A stretch of 21,118 bases of DNA from Candidatus Galligastranaerophilus intestinigallinarum (GCA_018715855.1 DVKW01000020.1:1-21118); one strand, 5' to 3'; positions 1 to 8,528 are shown, counted from the stretch's first letter. Numbers and translations: made by a program. Notes: a model not told the origin generated them from the letters alone.

Positions 1-104
1 AGTTTAAGGTCTATATAGCCTGTTAACCTCTTTTTGAATTCATCAAAGCCAATTTTAAAACAGCTTTCTTTTAGTTTGCCTTCCAGAATAATTTCTATAT
101 TCAT
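1..104 (-). CDS. rlmH: Probable RlmH, 23S rRNA pseudouridine methyltransferase (N-terminal part only)
   Basis: Only the first 34 codons are present, because the gene runs off the left edge. Reading the minus strand from ATG at 104 gives MNIEIILEGKLKE, then a KRL..Y segment. This spacing (short beta strand, GKLKE, about ten residues, EF.KRL..Y) is the typical start of RlmH, the SPOUT enzyme that methylates pseudouridine 1915 in helix 69 of 23S rRNA. The usual family length is about 155 residues. The start codon directly abuts the stop codon of the upstream symporter gene (TAG at 105-107), so the two genes are probably co-transcribed and translationally coupled. The catalytic C-terminal knot lies outside the window, so the call rests on the N-terminus alone. 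Confidence 0.7.
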   Translation of the reverse strand, partial: MNIEIILEGKLKESCFKIGFDEFKKRLTGYIDLK

Positions 105-1427
105 CTAAATTATTTCTTTTTGAAGTTCAGGGTTATTAAAAAGTTCGTAGTTAATTTCATTTGCATTGTCTGCAATAATTGCAGCAACAACAGTATCAGA
201 AACAACATTTGCAGTTGTTCTCATCATATCCGTAAATCTATCCAATGCGAAGAGGAATGAAAAACCAACTATCATTTGTTCAGGAGTTAAACCTATGCCG
301 TTTAATACAAGAGCAATTGTAATTAGCCCTGCCCCGGGGATTCCTGCACAAGTTGAAGAAGCAACGGCAGCTAAAAGCGCAATTTGAACAATTACAATTA
401 AAGGAAGTTCAATACCATAAGCTTGTGTTAAAAACAAAGCGGCAATTGTTTGAACAAGTGCGGTTCCATCCATATTTAACGTTGCACCCAAAGGAAGGAC
501 GAACGAACAAATTTTGCTTGAAATGCCCCTTTTTTCGCAGCAAGTTATTGTTAAAGGCAATGTTGCAGAGCTTGAAGCCGTGCCGAATGCAACCATGGCA
601 GCTTCTGTTACTGCGCCATATAGTTTAACAACAGAAACTTTTGAAAATATTTTTAACATTAAAGGGTAAACAACCGCAAATTGAATTAATAAACCAATTG
701 CAATTGCTATAAAATATTTTCCGACCCCTTGAAAAATTGAAACGCCAAAGCTTGAAATTGAAGCTGCAACAAGAGCAAAAATACCGGGAGCAGCCAAATA
801 CATAATCCAATCTGTTACTTTCATTGTTGCTGCAAAAATGCTTTCAAAAAATGAAACAACGGGGCGGTTAATTTCTCCAATTTTAGATAATGCAATTGAA
901 AATATTAACACAAAAATTATAATCGGAATCATATCGCCCATGCTTAATGAATAGAACGGGTTTTTAGGAATTAAATTTAAAAGAATTTGAGAAAAATTGG
1001 AATGGTTATCTGCAACCATATTGGCAACAACCCCTTGAAGTTCTTGAGCTATATCGGGGTTAATAAATTCCTTTGCGCCTTCACCGGGGCGAATGACAAT
1101 GCCTAAAACCGCACCTATTGTAACAGCTGCAAGAGTTATAATTGCATAATATAAAATCATTTTTTTGCCGAACCTTGCAAGCTGTTTGTTATCACCAACG
1201 CTTGAAATGCCGATAACAATAGCGCTTATAACAAGGGGAATAACAATCATTTGGATTATGCTGATAAATGCTTGGCCGACAAAAGAAAACACTTGATGTG
1301 CGACAGGATATTGACTTTGCGGGAAAACTATACCGCAAATAATACCCAACAAAAGCCCTGCTATAATATGCCAGTTTCTTTTAAAGGCAAGTAAAACCGC
1401 TATTAATATCTGCATATGTATTCCCAT
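105..1427 (-). CDS. Sodium-coupled dicarboxylate/acidic amino acid symporter (DAACS, GltP/GltT type)
   Basis: This is an inner-membrane carrier of 440 residues, the usual family length, with about eight membrane segments and two re-entrant hairpins. The HP1 serine motif (SSS, residues 285-287), the NMDGT sodium-site motif (318-322) and the HP2 segment around 357-366 are intact. In the last helix, D396, D400, R403 and N407 sit where the archaeal homologue GltPh has D390, D394, R397 and N401. The arginine contacts the side-chain carboxylate, so glutamate or aspartate is the likely substrate rather than neutral amino acids. The start ATG has an AAAGGA ribosome site seven bases upstream (1435-1440). 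The gene lies downstream of the GT39-like gene in the same direction but has its own promoter (1468-1496). The family is certain; the exact substrate and coupling ion are inferred. Confidence 0.93.
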   Translation of the reverse strand: MGIHMQILIAVLLAFKRNWHIIAGLLLGIICGIVFPQSQYPVAHQVFSFVGQAFISIIQMIVIPLVISAIVIGISSVGDNKQLARFGKKMILYYAIITLAAVTIGAVLGIVIRPGEGAKEFINPDIAQELQGVVANMVADNHSNFSQILLNLIPKNPFYSLSMGDMIPIIIFVLIFSIALSKIGEINRPVVSFFESIFAATMKVTDWIMYLAAPGIFALVAASISSFGVSIFQGVGKYFIAIAIGLLIQFAVVYPLMLKIFSKVSVVKLYGAVTEAAMVAFGTASSSATLPLTITCCEKRGISSKICSFVLPLGATLNMDGTALVQTIAALFLTQAYGIELPLIVIVQIALLAAVASSTCAGIPGAGLITIALVLNGIGLTPEQMIVGFSFLFALDRFTDMMRTTANVVSDTVVAAIIADNANEINYELFNNPELQKEII

Positions 1428-1467
1428 TGTTATTTCCTTTTAATTCTTGTGAAATGACTTTTAGTTT

Positions 1468-1496
1468 ATAATACAACTATTTACCCTTGTTGGCAA
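1468..1496 (-). promoter_or_regulatory. Sigma70-type promoter for the symporter gene
   Basis: On the minus strand a TTGCCA -35 box (1491-1496) is followed by exactly 17 bases and a TATTAT -10 box (1468-1473), each 5/6 to consensus. The predicted RNA start near 1461 leaves a leader of about 34 bases carrying the AAAGGA site. This suggests the symporter and rlmH can be expressed independently of the upstream glycosyltransferase gene. Confidence 0.6.
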
Positions 1497-1536
1497 TATT
1501 TGAAAACAGGCTTACACCATACAAAGTAGCTTGTTT

Positions 1537-3219
1537 TTATGTTTTTTCAAAAACGTAAATTCGCCAGCTTTCATAGGCAACAACATCTGATAAACTAAGC
1601 AGGGTTTCAGATTCATTAACAATATAATTTCTTATATAAGAGAAAACCAAATACAAAAAAGGGGTTTCTTCATATTTTTTTTCGCTTGTAACCTTCTTTT
1701 GCAAAAGCTGCGGGGTAAAAATTGAAACAGGGGAAAAATCTACAAGAAAAAATTTGTCGCCCTTTTTAATTGTCGAATAAACATTTTTATTTAAAAACTT
1801 TTCAAGAGGGTTATTTTTAAGCGATAAAAAAACATTTTTATAGGTTTCTTTGCCATCTTTGTAGGTTTCTTTCATTGTTTCATTTTCATCTTTAATAAAG
1901 GTGAAATCATATTTTGAAATGTCTGTTGTGTTTTTGTTTTGGGTAATTTCTTTTGAATATTTTTCAAACCTTGTTTTTGGGTAATAAAGAAAAACAACTT
2001 TATCCGTATCTTTATATTGAAGCACTTTCAACATAACAACAGGGATATTTTGCCCCTCGCTTCTTACCAATTTAACAGGCGAATATTCTGAGGCAACAAT
2101 AAAAAATACGGAAACTACAAGATAAATTGTTCCTAAAATTACTTTAATTCCCTTTTCTTTAAAGCTCATAAGGCCGTATATTGCAAGCAAAATTAAAAGC
2201 GGGTAAATTTCTATCATATATTTTGTTAAAAATAAAATTTTACCAAATAATGAAGCCGCAAAAACAGTTAAATAAACACCAATTGAAGTTAAAAGAATAT
2301 ATTTAACTTTACTATCCATAATAAAAATGGCTTTTACCATTGAAACAGAAGCGATTGTTAAAGGGATAAAGGCAAATAAGGTAAAACCCCAATTAATTGT
2401 TTTGCCGTCATAAACCATAGATAAAAAGCTTGGCGGTGCATTTGTAATATTTACAAGATAAGGGGAAAATAAATCCGTAAAGAAAAAGGCCAATTTTGCC
2501 CAGCTGAATGGCGCCCACCATTGGCTGAAATATTGCTGATTAAACATTACATTGTATAAAAATATTGCAACGGGAATAAAAATTATAAACCCTATTAAAA
2601 GAGAAGTTAAAAAGAACTTTTTGAATTTTGTTTTCTTTGATGCAAATAAAATAACGGAAACAGAAGAAAAGAAAACAAAAACAAAACCTATTGTATGTTC
2701 CAGCATAACTAAAAGAGCTGTTAAAACAAAAAATGTGCAATGTTTTTTTGTGGGGTTATCAAGCGTTTTTATTGCACAAATTAAATGCAGGCTTGATAAA
2801 AGAAAAAGAAGCGAATAAATTCTAACCTCTTGGGAAAAATAAATTAAAAAGGAACTTATGGCACAAAACGCTGCAGCAACAAGCCCGGTTGAATCAGAGG
2901 CTTTTTTTCCAAGCTCCCTTCCTGCAAAATACATTGAAATAACCGATATTACCCCCGGCACCAAAGATGACATTCTAAGTGAATAATCGGAATCAGAGAA
3001 GAAATACATCCAAGCTTTTAAATATAAATAATGCAAAGGTGCATGGCAATTTCTCATAATTGCTTCAAAAAATTCTTTTGGAAAAGCCGCTTTTGCAATT
3101 TCCCAAGTTAAATATTCATCGTTCCACATGCCTTCTTGCTTGTCTAAATTTATTAATCTTAAAAGAATTGAAAAAACAACAATTCCCAATAATATTAAAA
3201 AAACTTTTTTCTTATCCAT
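1537..3219 (-). CDS. GT39-like (ArnT/PMT-type) membrane glycosyltransferase
   Basis: The 560-residue polytopic protein belongs to the GT-C fold enzymes that move a sugar from a polyprenyl phosphate donor to an acceptor on the outer face of the inner membrane. After the first helix (6-22) comes WNDE (32-35), whose acidic pair lies in the first periplasmic loop where ArnT/PMT enzymes hold the catalytic acid. HAPLHYLYLK (59-68) and the SQEVRIYSLLF helix start near 130 follow the family pattern. About ten to twelve hydrophobic segments span residues 6-385, followed by a soluble tail of about 170 residues (390-560) that I do not recognise. The acceptor (lipid A, O-antigen or protein) cannot be told from sequence. 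The start is ATG; only a weak GGA precedes it. The gene is divergent from the receiver-like gene at 3368. Confidence 0.75.
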   Translation of the reverse strand: MDKKKVFLILLGIVVFSILLRLINLDKQEGMWNDEYLTWEIAKAAFPKEFFEAIMRNCHAPLHYLYLKAWMYFFSDSDYSLRMSSLVPGVISVISMYFAGRELGKKASDSTGLVAAAFCAISSFLIYFSQEVRIYSLLFLLSSLHLICAIKTLDNPTKKHCTFFVLTALLVMLEHTIGFVFVFFSSVSVILFASKKTKFKKFFLTSLLIGFIIFIPVAIFLYNVMFNQQYFSQWWAPFSWAKLAFFFTDLFSPYLVNITNAPPSFLSMVYDGKTINWGFTLFAFIPLTIASVSMVKAIFIMDSKVKYILLTSIGVYLTVFAASLFGKILFLTKYMIEIYPLLILLAIYGLMSFKEKGIKVILGTIYLVVSVFFIVASEYSPVKLVRSEGQNIPVVMLKVLQYKDTDKVVFLYYPKTRFEKYSKEITQNKNTTDISKYDFTFIKDENETMKETYKDGKETYKNVFLSLKNNPLEKFLNKNVYSTIKKGDKFFLVDFSPVSIFTPQLLQKKVTSEKKYEETPFLYLVFSYIRNYIVNESETLLSLSDVVAYESWRIYVFEKT

Positions 3220-3250
3220 AAACTATCCAACTAAAACTACCTTAAAAATT

Positions 3251-3279
3251 AATATAAAATAATTTTTGATATTTTACAA
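3251..3279 (-). promoter_or_regulatory. Candidate promoter for the GT39-like gene
   Basis: On the minus strand TTGTAA (3274-3279), a 17-base gap and TATATT (3251-3256) lie about 30 bases upstream of the ATG. The region is extremely AT-rich, so chance matches are likely; spacing is the main support. Confidence 0.35.
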
Positions 3280-3313
3280 ATAAGTTATTATTGCTTATAA
3301 AAACTTTAAAAAT

Positions 3314-3342
3314 TTGCCATAATTTAAAATATATTGTATCTT
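3314..3342 (+). promoter_or_regulatory. Candidate promoter for the receiver-like gene
   Basis: TTGCCA (3314-3319), 17 bases, then TATCTT (3337-3342), with the start codon at 3368. The -35 box is the same as in the symporter promoter at 1491-1496. The -10 box is only 4/6 to consensus. Confidence 0.4.
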
Positions 3343-3367
3343 TTGAATATATTTAAAGGATTAATTA

Positions 3368-4852
3368 ATGAGCTATAATAACACCGTTGCCATAATTTCA
3401 AACAATGAATTCACTCTTAATGAAATAAAAAACATGCTTGTTTTATTAAGAGATATTGATAAAGTTGAATGCTTCGATTATTACGATGCTGATGAACTTA
3501 TTAAAAAAATCACTCCAAATGTCATTATTCTTCATTCAACGGAAAGTGATAAAAACTGTTTAAGGCTTTTAAAAAAAATCAGAAGCAATGAAAAAACAAA
3601 AAATATTCCGGTTATTTTATACCCTGAATTTTCAAACACCGATTACATTGTAGAAGCCTTTGACAACGGCATAAGCGACATTTTAACCTTTCCGCTTAAA
3701 GATTATGAGCTTGTTATAAGGGTTATTTGGGCAATTCAGAAAAACGAACAGGCACAAATTATTGAAACAAAAGATAATTTCCTTGCAAAATTAGGCATAA
3801 TCGATTCTAAAACAGGCTTTTACAAGGAAGATTTCAGCTTGAGATATTTAGAAAGCGTTGTTTCAAAATCAAAAGCAAACAAGCAAAAATCCTGTTTGGT
3901 TTTAATTAAAGTGCTTTCAGCCATTGATGCCGATTTTGACAAAAACCTGCTTAAAGAAGCCCTTAAATCTTCAATCAGAATAAATGACACAATTGCAATG
4001 AAAGATGAAAATACATATTATCTTTTCTTGTCAAAAGCCAAATTAAACGGGGTATATTCCGTTTATGAAAGAATTTTATCCAAATTAGGGCCAATGACGG
4101 CAATTAATGCAAGCGTGGTTGAAATTCAAGATGAAATTTTTGATGACATTATAAACGTTCTTGAATATTCTATTGAAAAAGCGCCTAAAAACGGCGAAAT
4201 GGCGGTTGTTTCAAAGCAAGATTTTCTTGATATGTATAAAAAAGAAGAAAAAGAAGAACTTGGCATATCAAAACTGCTAAAAGATGAGCCAAAAGAAGAA
4301 ATTAAAGAAGAGGAAAAAGAAACAAAAGAAGATAAAAGCCAAAGTTCTTCAAATAAAAAAGAAGAAGACAAAATATCTTTGGGCATTAAAATAATGCAGG
4401 AAAAGGTTAAAGAAATTGAAACAAAAGGTGAAAAAGCCCTTTTAAGCCATAATATAGAAGTTGCAAAAGAAGCTGAAACAAAGGAAATAGATGAAAGAAA
4501 CGCAACTTTATATAAACAAGCTTACGCTAAAAAATTAAGAATGATAGTAGAACCCTTGCTTGAAAAATACGCTGCAAAATTACAGGGCGAATACCCCCTG
4601 TTAGATGCAAACGTCAATGTTTCGCCGCATACAACCTTTATGAATTTAGATAAAGACGATGTAAAATTAAACTTTGAAATGGCCTATGACGGCATCAAAA
4701 CCATAAAATTTAACATTAAAATCTCAGCTTTAAATACAGAACTTGAGGCAGATTCCTTTGAATTGGATGTTATGGAATTTAACCATCAAGCGCTGGATGT
4801 TATTTTAAAAACAGCTGTTGATGAATATAAAAATTACCTCTCTGAAAATTAG
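3368..4852 (+). CDS. Degenerate receiver + GGDEF-like protein with charged linker (no catalytic residues)
   Basis: The 494-residue soluble protein has four parts. Residues 5-125 fold like a response-regulator receiver, but N12/N13 replace the acidic pair, H56 (in VIILH) replaces the phospho-accepting Asp and F108 (in ILTFPL) replaces the conserved Lys. Residues 143-275 follow the layout of a diguanylate cyclase domain (DSKTGFY near 146, then IRINDTIA), but KDEN (212-215) stands where GGDEF should be. Residues 288-380 are a Lys/Glu-rich linker. Residues 385-494 are an alpha/beta domain I do not recognise. Phosphorylation and c-di-GMP synthesis are therefore unlikely; a scaffold or protein-interaction role is inference. 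The AAAGGA site seven bases before ATG supports the start. Its stop overlaps the stop of the convergent gene by two bases. Confidence 0.7.
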   Translation: MSYNNTVAIISNNEFTLNEIKNMLVLLRDIDKVECFDYYDADELIKKITPNVIILHSTESDKNCLRLLKKIRSNEKTKNIPVILYPEFSNTDYIVEAFDNGISDILTFPLKDYELVIRVIWAIQKNEQAQIIETKDNFLAKLGIIDSKTGFYKEDFSLRYLESVVSKSKANKQKSCLVLIKVLSAIDADFDKNLLKEALKSSIRINDTIAMKDENTYYLFLSKAKLNGVYSVYERILSKLGPMTAINASVVEIQDEIFDDIINVLEYSIEKAPKNGEMAVVSKQDFLDMYKKEEKEELGISKLLKDEPKEEIKEEEKETKEDKSQSSSNKKEEDKISLGIKIMQEKVKEIETKGEKALLSHNIEVAKEAETKEIDERNATLYKQAYAKKLRMIVEPLLEKYAAKLQGEYPLLDANVNVSPHTTFMNLDKDDVKLNFEMAYDGIKTIKFNIKISALNTELEADSFELDVMEFNHQALDVILKTAVDEYKNYLSEN

Positions 4853-5061
4853 TTGTTGCTTACAAGCATTTTAAATGCAACAAGGCCTCTTGCTGAAATT
4901 TCGCCCGTGATTGCTTTTTGGTCTTCAGCTATATTAAAAATACGTACGATTCTTTGAACTTCTGCTAATTGTTTTTTGTCTTTGATATCATATGCGTTTT
5001 TAATGGGGTCTGAAACTAAGTTAAATAATGTGTTAATAGTTCTTTCATTCATTTTAGTCAT
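4849..5061 (-). CDS. Small conserved-looking protein of unknown function (70 aa)
   Basis: A 70-residue, largely helical, soluble protein without Cys, His or a membrane segment; I do not recognise it. It is credible as a gene because GAGGAG (5073-5078) precedes the first ATG by 11 bases and codon use matches its neighbours. A second ATG (5052) lies 20 bases from that site and is less likely. It converges on the receiver-like gene and the two stop codons overlap, so no room exists for a terminator between them. The sequence RTINTLFNLVSDPIKNAYDI hints at a small helical bundle or regulator, but nothing more can be said. Confidence 0.65.
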   Translation of the reverse strand: MTKMNERTINTLFNLVSDPIKNAYDIKDKKQLAEVQRIVRIFNIAEDQKAITGEISARGLVAFKMLVSNN

Positions 5062-5191
5062 TGTCTTTATTGCTCCTCACACATTAATAAAGAAAATGCA
5101 CTAAAAATAATTGCCCTTATTTTTTTAATTGTTAAGAAAGTTTAAGCAATTTTTCAATAATTTTTATATACTTTTTATATCCATTTAAAAA

Positions 5192-5227
5192 TCGGCGGCA
5201 CTGTTTATTTAATGCTGGTGCCGCCGA
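5192..5227 (-). terminator. Rho-independent terminator of the coiled-coil/calcium-binding gene
   Basis: TCGGCGGCAC (5192-5201) and GTGCCGCCGA (5218-5227) form a perfect 10-bp GC-rich stem with a 16-base loop. On the minus strand it lies 21 bases after the stop codon at 5249 and is followed by ATTTTT. T-rich sequence also follows on the plus strand, so it may work both ways. The rest of the 5062-5248 gap is AT-rich with no convincing signal. Confidence 0.85.
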
Positions 5228-5248
5228 ATTTTATTTTTATTTTTGATT

Positions 5249-6925
5249 TTATTCTTCGTATTTTCTGTGCCAAATATCGGCATATTCTCTTTCTTCGCCG
5301 TCTATTTTAAATGTTGCGCCCTCTTGATACATAATTTGGTTACCCATATCATCAAAATTATCTATAAGAGTGGTTTCATCTGTATTTGCAAGGTTTATTT
5401 CAGTTATGCCAATATCAAGTAAAGATTGCGCTTCTGAATTATAACCTTCTGTTTTAATTTTTAAACCGTATTGTTCTTCTAACAGTTTAATATCATCAGC
5501 ATCTATAACCATATCATCAGCACCATTTACAACACCGGCTTCGGCTGCAAGTGCCTTTAGTGCCTCAAAGCCATCTTTGTACCCGTCTTTGGTTCCATCG
5601 CCATCAATATCGGTGTTATCACCAAAACACTCTGAGCCGTCCGCACCTGATATGCCATCGCCATCTTTGTCAAATACAAGAACAGCGTCTGCTGAATTGT
5701 TGATTTTATCCATAATGCCATCACCATCAATATCAAAATCAACGACTTCATTTGTTGTTGCAATGCCGTTACCATCTATATCAAAAGAAAGCGGTGAGCT
5801 TGTTGTATAGCAAGCATTAAAACTGCAAGCAGAGCCACAATCGCCTATATAATAAACAGTTTCGCCGCCGGAGGAATCGTCAAGCTTTTCAAAGCCGTTT
5901 ATATAGCCGTTGCCGCTTTCAACAATATCAAAACCTTGGCCATCAGCATATAATCTGGCCAGTGTTGCTCCTTGTTGAAGGTCATAAATATGGAATTGGC
6001 CATCAGATTTACCTTTTGCAAAAACATATCTTGGGCTGCCGTCTTCCATTTTTTCTGTTAAGTCAATATTATTTGCTTCAACAAGAGCCATTTCTTCTTC
6101 AGAAATACTGTTTGTAATTGCCTCTAAAATTTTATTTCTGACTGTTTGAATTGAAGCTTCACAAACACTTACTGTATCTTGAAGCGATTGTATATCTGCA
6201 GAAACGCTATCTACAATTGCTTTTGAAGCGTCCATCATTGTTTTTTGGCTGTTTGCCTGCACTTGGAGACCGCCAAGTTCTCTTGCAGCGCTTTTAGAAG
6301 AGCCGCTAAGGTCTGAAATCAAGGTTTGAAAAGCAGAATCGCCAACAACACCTTTTAATTCTTTTTGAAGATAAGAATTCCAATCGCCATCTTCCTGTTC
6401 GTTATATTCGGCCATTGCCTTATAAATAGCTTGCTGACGATTACGCGCTTCAGAGTCTTGATAATCTTTTGTTGCATTTTCTATTGCTTCTTGAATTTCA
6501 TCATATTCATCTTGTTTTTCGTTTAATTCTTCCAAAGTTTCGTTATATTTTGCGCTTTGTTCATCATAAATGGCTTGTTCGCTTTCTAAAAGCGCTTTTC
6601 TTTCTTCAAGTTCATCAAGTGCTTTATTGCCTGTTTCAATAAGCCTTTCAAGCTCTGCGTTTAATTCATCAATATTTTCAAGCGAAAAATCACCTTCGGA
6701 TATGTTTGTATCAATTCCCGCTTCATCAGCCAAATCTTGCGCTTCTTTAGCATTTTCGGTTGCCTCATAAAGCATTTCCATATCATCAACGCTTAAATTA
6801 TCACCAACTTCACCTGTTTCGTTGTCAAATAAGCCTTCTGTTTCACCTTCAAATCTTGCATTTTGTGCAGCTTGAGCTGAAGCTGTTTGATTGTAAATTT
6901 GTTTGTTGTCAATTCCGATAGTCAT
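5249..6925 (-). CDS. Acidic coiled-coil protein with RTX-type calcium-binding C-terminal domain
   Basis: Residue numbers count from the ATG at 6928. No signal peptide or membrane segment is visible. Residues 45-160 are Glu-rich heptad-like coiled coil and 225-300 a second helical stretch. From 379 the sequence PLSFDIDGNGI, FDIDGDGIMD (398-407), LVFDKDGDGI (417-426), FGDNTDIDGDG (435-445), DGFEALKAL (452-460), VIDADD (474-479) and LDIGITEINL (504-513) follows, in order, the non-repeat calcium-binding domain found in large RTX toxins. The usual GGxGxD nonapeptides are absent. Three Cys (364, 368, 373) precede the domain. GAGG (6931-6934) is 2 bases from the first ATG but 5 from the second, so I start at 6925. 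Function is unknown; calcium binding is inferred. It is monocistronic with its own terminator. Confidence 0.8.
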   Translation of the reverse strand: MTIGIDNKQIYNQTASAQAAQNARFEGETEGLFDNETGEVGDNLSVDDMEMLYEATENAKEAQDLADEAGIDTNISEGDFSLENIDELNAELERLIETGNKALDELEERKALLESEQAIYDEQSAKYNETLEELNEKQDEYDEIQEAIENATKDYQDSEARNRQQAIYKAMAEYNEQEDGDWNSYLQKELKGVVGDSAFQTLISDLSGSSKSAARELGGLQVQANSQKTMMDASKAIVDSVSADIQSLQDTVSVCEASIQTVRNKILEAITNSISEEEMALVEANNIDLTEKMEDGSPRYVFAKGKSDGQFHIYDLQQGATLARLYADGQGFDIVESGNGYINGFEKLDDSSGGETVYYIGDCGSACSFNACYTTSSPLSFDIDGNGIATTNEVVDFDIDGDGIMDKINNSADAVLVFDKDGDGISGADGSECFGDNTDIDGDGTKDGYKDGFEALKALAAEAGVVNGADDMVIDADDIKLLEEQYGLKIKTEGYNSEAQSLLDIGITEINLANTDETTLIDNFDDMGNQIMYQEGATFKIDGEEREYADIWHRKYEE

Positions 6926-7006
6926 CATATCCTCGCATTCTTTATATACATAAAGATAATCGGAATATATATAAAAAACTTCAGTATTTATGAATAAATA
7001 TTAACT

Positions 7007-7534
7007 TTATATTGAAACCAAATCGCTATAAGTAATTCCGTTACTGTGAAGAATAAAATCGCAAAATTCACGAACAGCACCCTTTCCGCCGCCATATGAT
7101 GAAACAAAAGAAGCGGCTTTTTTAATTTCATCAATTGCATCATTTGGCGCACAAGAAAGCCCAACTTCATTTATAACGCACAAATCGGGGTAGTCATCTC
7201 CCATATAGGCAACTTGTTCTTTTGTTATATGAAATTCATTTATAAGTTCTAAGAGCGCTTTTTTCTTGTTTTTTTGGTTCATAAAAAGTTTTGTAATGCC
7301 CAAAGTTCTTGCCCTTTCTATAACGGCACCCGATTCTTTAGCGGTTATTATTGCCGTTAAAAAGCCTGCTTTATTTAACATTACAACGCCTTGGCCGTCT
7401 TTTGCATTAAATGTTTTAATTTGAGAGCCATCAGGAAGGTAAGTTAAAGAGCCATCCGTCATAACGCCATCAACATCAAACGCAACAAGTTTTATATTTT
7501 TTGCTTTTAATTTCAAATTTAGATCTGTAATCAT
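7007..7534 (-). CDS. kdsC: 3-deoxy-D-manno-octulosonate 8-phosphate phosphatase (KdsC)
   Basis: KdsC removes the phosphate from Kdo-8-phosphate to release Kdo for lipopolysaccharide inner core. The 175-residue cytoplasmic HAD-superfamily protein has the KdsC layout without a cap domain: motif I FDVDGVMTDG with D20 and D22, motif II at IITAKESG (62-69), a Lys-rich stretch QKNKKKALLE (87-96) and motif IV GDDYPDL (112-118). The C-terminal VSSYGGGKGAVREFCDFIL segment is typical of the tetramer-forming family. The ATG immediately follows the kdsD stop codon (TAA at 7535-7537), so the pair is translationally coupled. This pairing of isomerase and phosphatase is common in LPS-making bacteria and supports both assignments. 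Confidence 0.92.
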   Translation of the reverse strand: MITDLNLKLKAKNIKLVAFDVDGVMTDGSLTYLPDGSQIKTFNAKDGQGVVMLNKAGFLTAIITAKESGAVIERARTLGITKLFMNQKNKKKALLELINEFHITKEQVAYMGDDYPDLCVINEVGLSCAPNDAIDEIKKAASFVSSYGGGKGAVREFCDFILHSNGITYSDLVSI

Positions 7535-8521
7535 TTACGCAACTTTCGCTTTCAATAAATCGTGGATATGAATTAAGCCGATTGGGAAATTATTATCATC
7601 AACAATTGCAAGAGATGTGATTGAATGTTTTTCCATTAAAGCAAGAGCAGATGCCGCCAATTCATCTTTTTTAATTGTTCTTGGTGTTTTTGTCATAACA
7701 TCAGATACAATCAAGTTTCCTGTTACTTTATGGTTTAAAATTGTTCTTCTGATGTCACCATCCGTTAAAATGCCTGCCAAATGCCCTTCATTATTAACAA
7801 CAAGGGTGCAGCCAAGCTTCATATCAGATATAAACCTTACCGCATCTTCAAATTTTTCATTTTCTTTTACAATAGGCAATTTTTCACCACTTATCATTAA
7901 TTCTTCAACCTTATATAAAACGCCTTTGCCTAAAGCACCGCCCGGGTGGAACATAAGAAAGTCTTCCGCTGAAAAACCCCTTTTTTTAAGCAAACAAACG
8001 GCAATTGCATCTCCCATAGCTAAAGTTACGGTTGTGCTTGCAGTCGGCGCTTTATTTAGGGGGCAGGCTTCTTTTTCAACAGATATATCTAAAACAACAT
8101 CCGATTTATCAGCTAATGTGGAATGATTACCGCCCGTTAAACCTACAATAGGCACGCCAAACCTTTTAATTAACGGCAAAAGGTTTAAAAGTTCGCTTGT
8201 TTCGCCGCTGTTTGAAATTGCAATAACAACATCTTGTTTTGTAATAATGCCTGAATCCCCATGGGTTGATTCTGCAGGGTGAAGAAAAACTGCAGGGGTG
8301 CCTGTTGAACAAAGTGTGGCAGCAATTTTTCTGCCTATAAGGCCCGATTTTCCCATGCCTGTAACCACCACTTTTCCTTTGCAAGAATATAAAATTTCAA
8401 TGGCTTTTATAAAATTATCGCCAACTCTTTTTTTTAGTTCCAAAACGGCATTTCCTTCAATTTCAAAAACATTTTCAGCCGTTTTTATTAATTCGTCTTG
8501 CTTAATTAAACTTTCCTGCAT
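7535..8521 (-). CDS. kdsD: D-arabinose 5-phosphate isomerase (KdsD/KpsF/GutQ)
   Basis: This enzyme converts ribulose-5-phosphate to arabinose-5-phosphate, the first step of Kdo synthesis. The 328-residue protein starts with a SIS sugar-isomerase domain (VVTGMGKSGLIGRKIAATL, then HPAESTHGDSG and ISNSGET) and ends with two CBS domains covering roughly the last 125 residues, the standard family architecture and length. The SIS/CBS join carries the conserved FHPGGALGK. The open frame extends seven codons further upstream to a TTG, but GGAGAG (8529-8534) lies seven bases before the ATG at 8521, so I use that start. The first gene of a two-gene unit with kdsC. KpsF and GutQ paralogues share the fold; the kdsC neighbour favours the Kdo role. 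Confidence 0.93.
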   Translation of the reverse strand: MQESLIKQDELIKTAENVFEIEGNAVLELKKRVGDNFIKAIEILYSCKGKVVVTGMGKSGLIGRKIAATLCSTGTPAVFLHPAESTHGDSGIITKQDVVIAISNSGETSELLNLLPLIKRFGVPIVGLTGGNHSTLADKSDVVLDISVEKEACPLNKAPTASTTVTLAMGDAIAVCLLKKRGFSAEDFLMFHPGGALGKGVLYKVEELMISGEKLPIVKENEKFEDAVRFISDMKLGCTLVVNNEGHLAGILTDGDIRRTILNHKVTGNLIVSDVMTKTPRTIKKDELAASALALMEKHSITSLAIVDDNNFPIGLIHIHDLLKAKVA

Positions 8522-8528
8522 AAATTTT

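Noticed and set aside
1428..1536. Terminator between the GT39-like gene and the symporter gene
   Set aside because: An AAACA-GC/GC-TGTTT stem has a mismatch, a 17-base loop and no T tract; it does not qualify.
5577..5810. Plus-strand and other-frame open frames over the calcium-binding gene (also over 4126-4386, 6570-6770 and 7617-8126)
   Set aside because: They are antisense shadows of well-supported genes, with low-complexity Ser/Pro-rich or Cys-rich translations and no ribosome sites.
6985..7000. Inverted repeat TATTTAT-GA-ATAAATA upstream of the coiled-coil/calcium gene, candidate operator
   Set aside because: It is made of A and T except the centre, and 7-base arms of this kind are expected by chance at this base composition.
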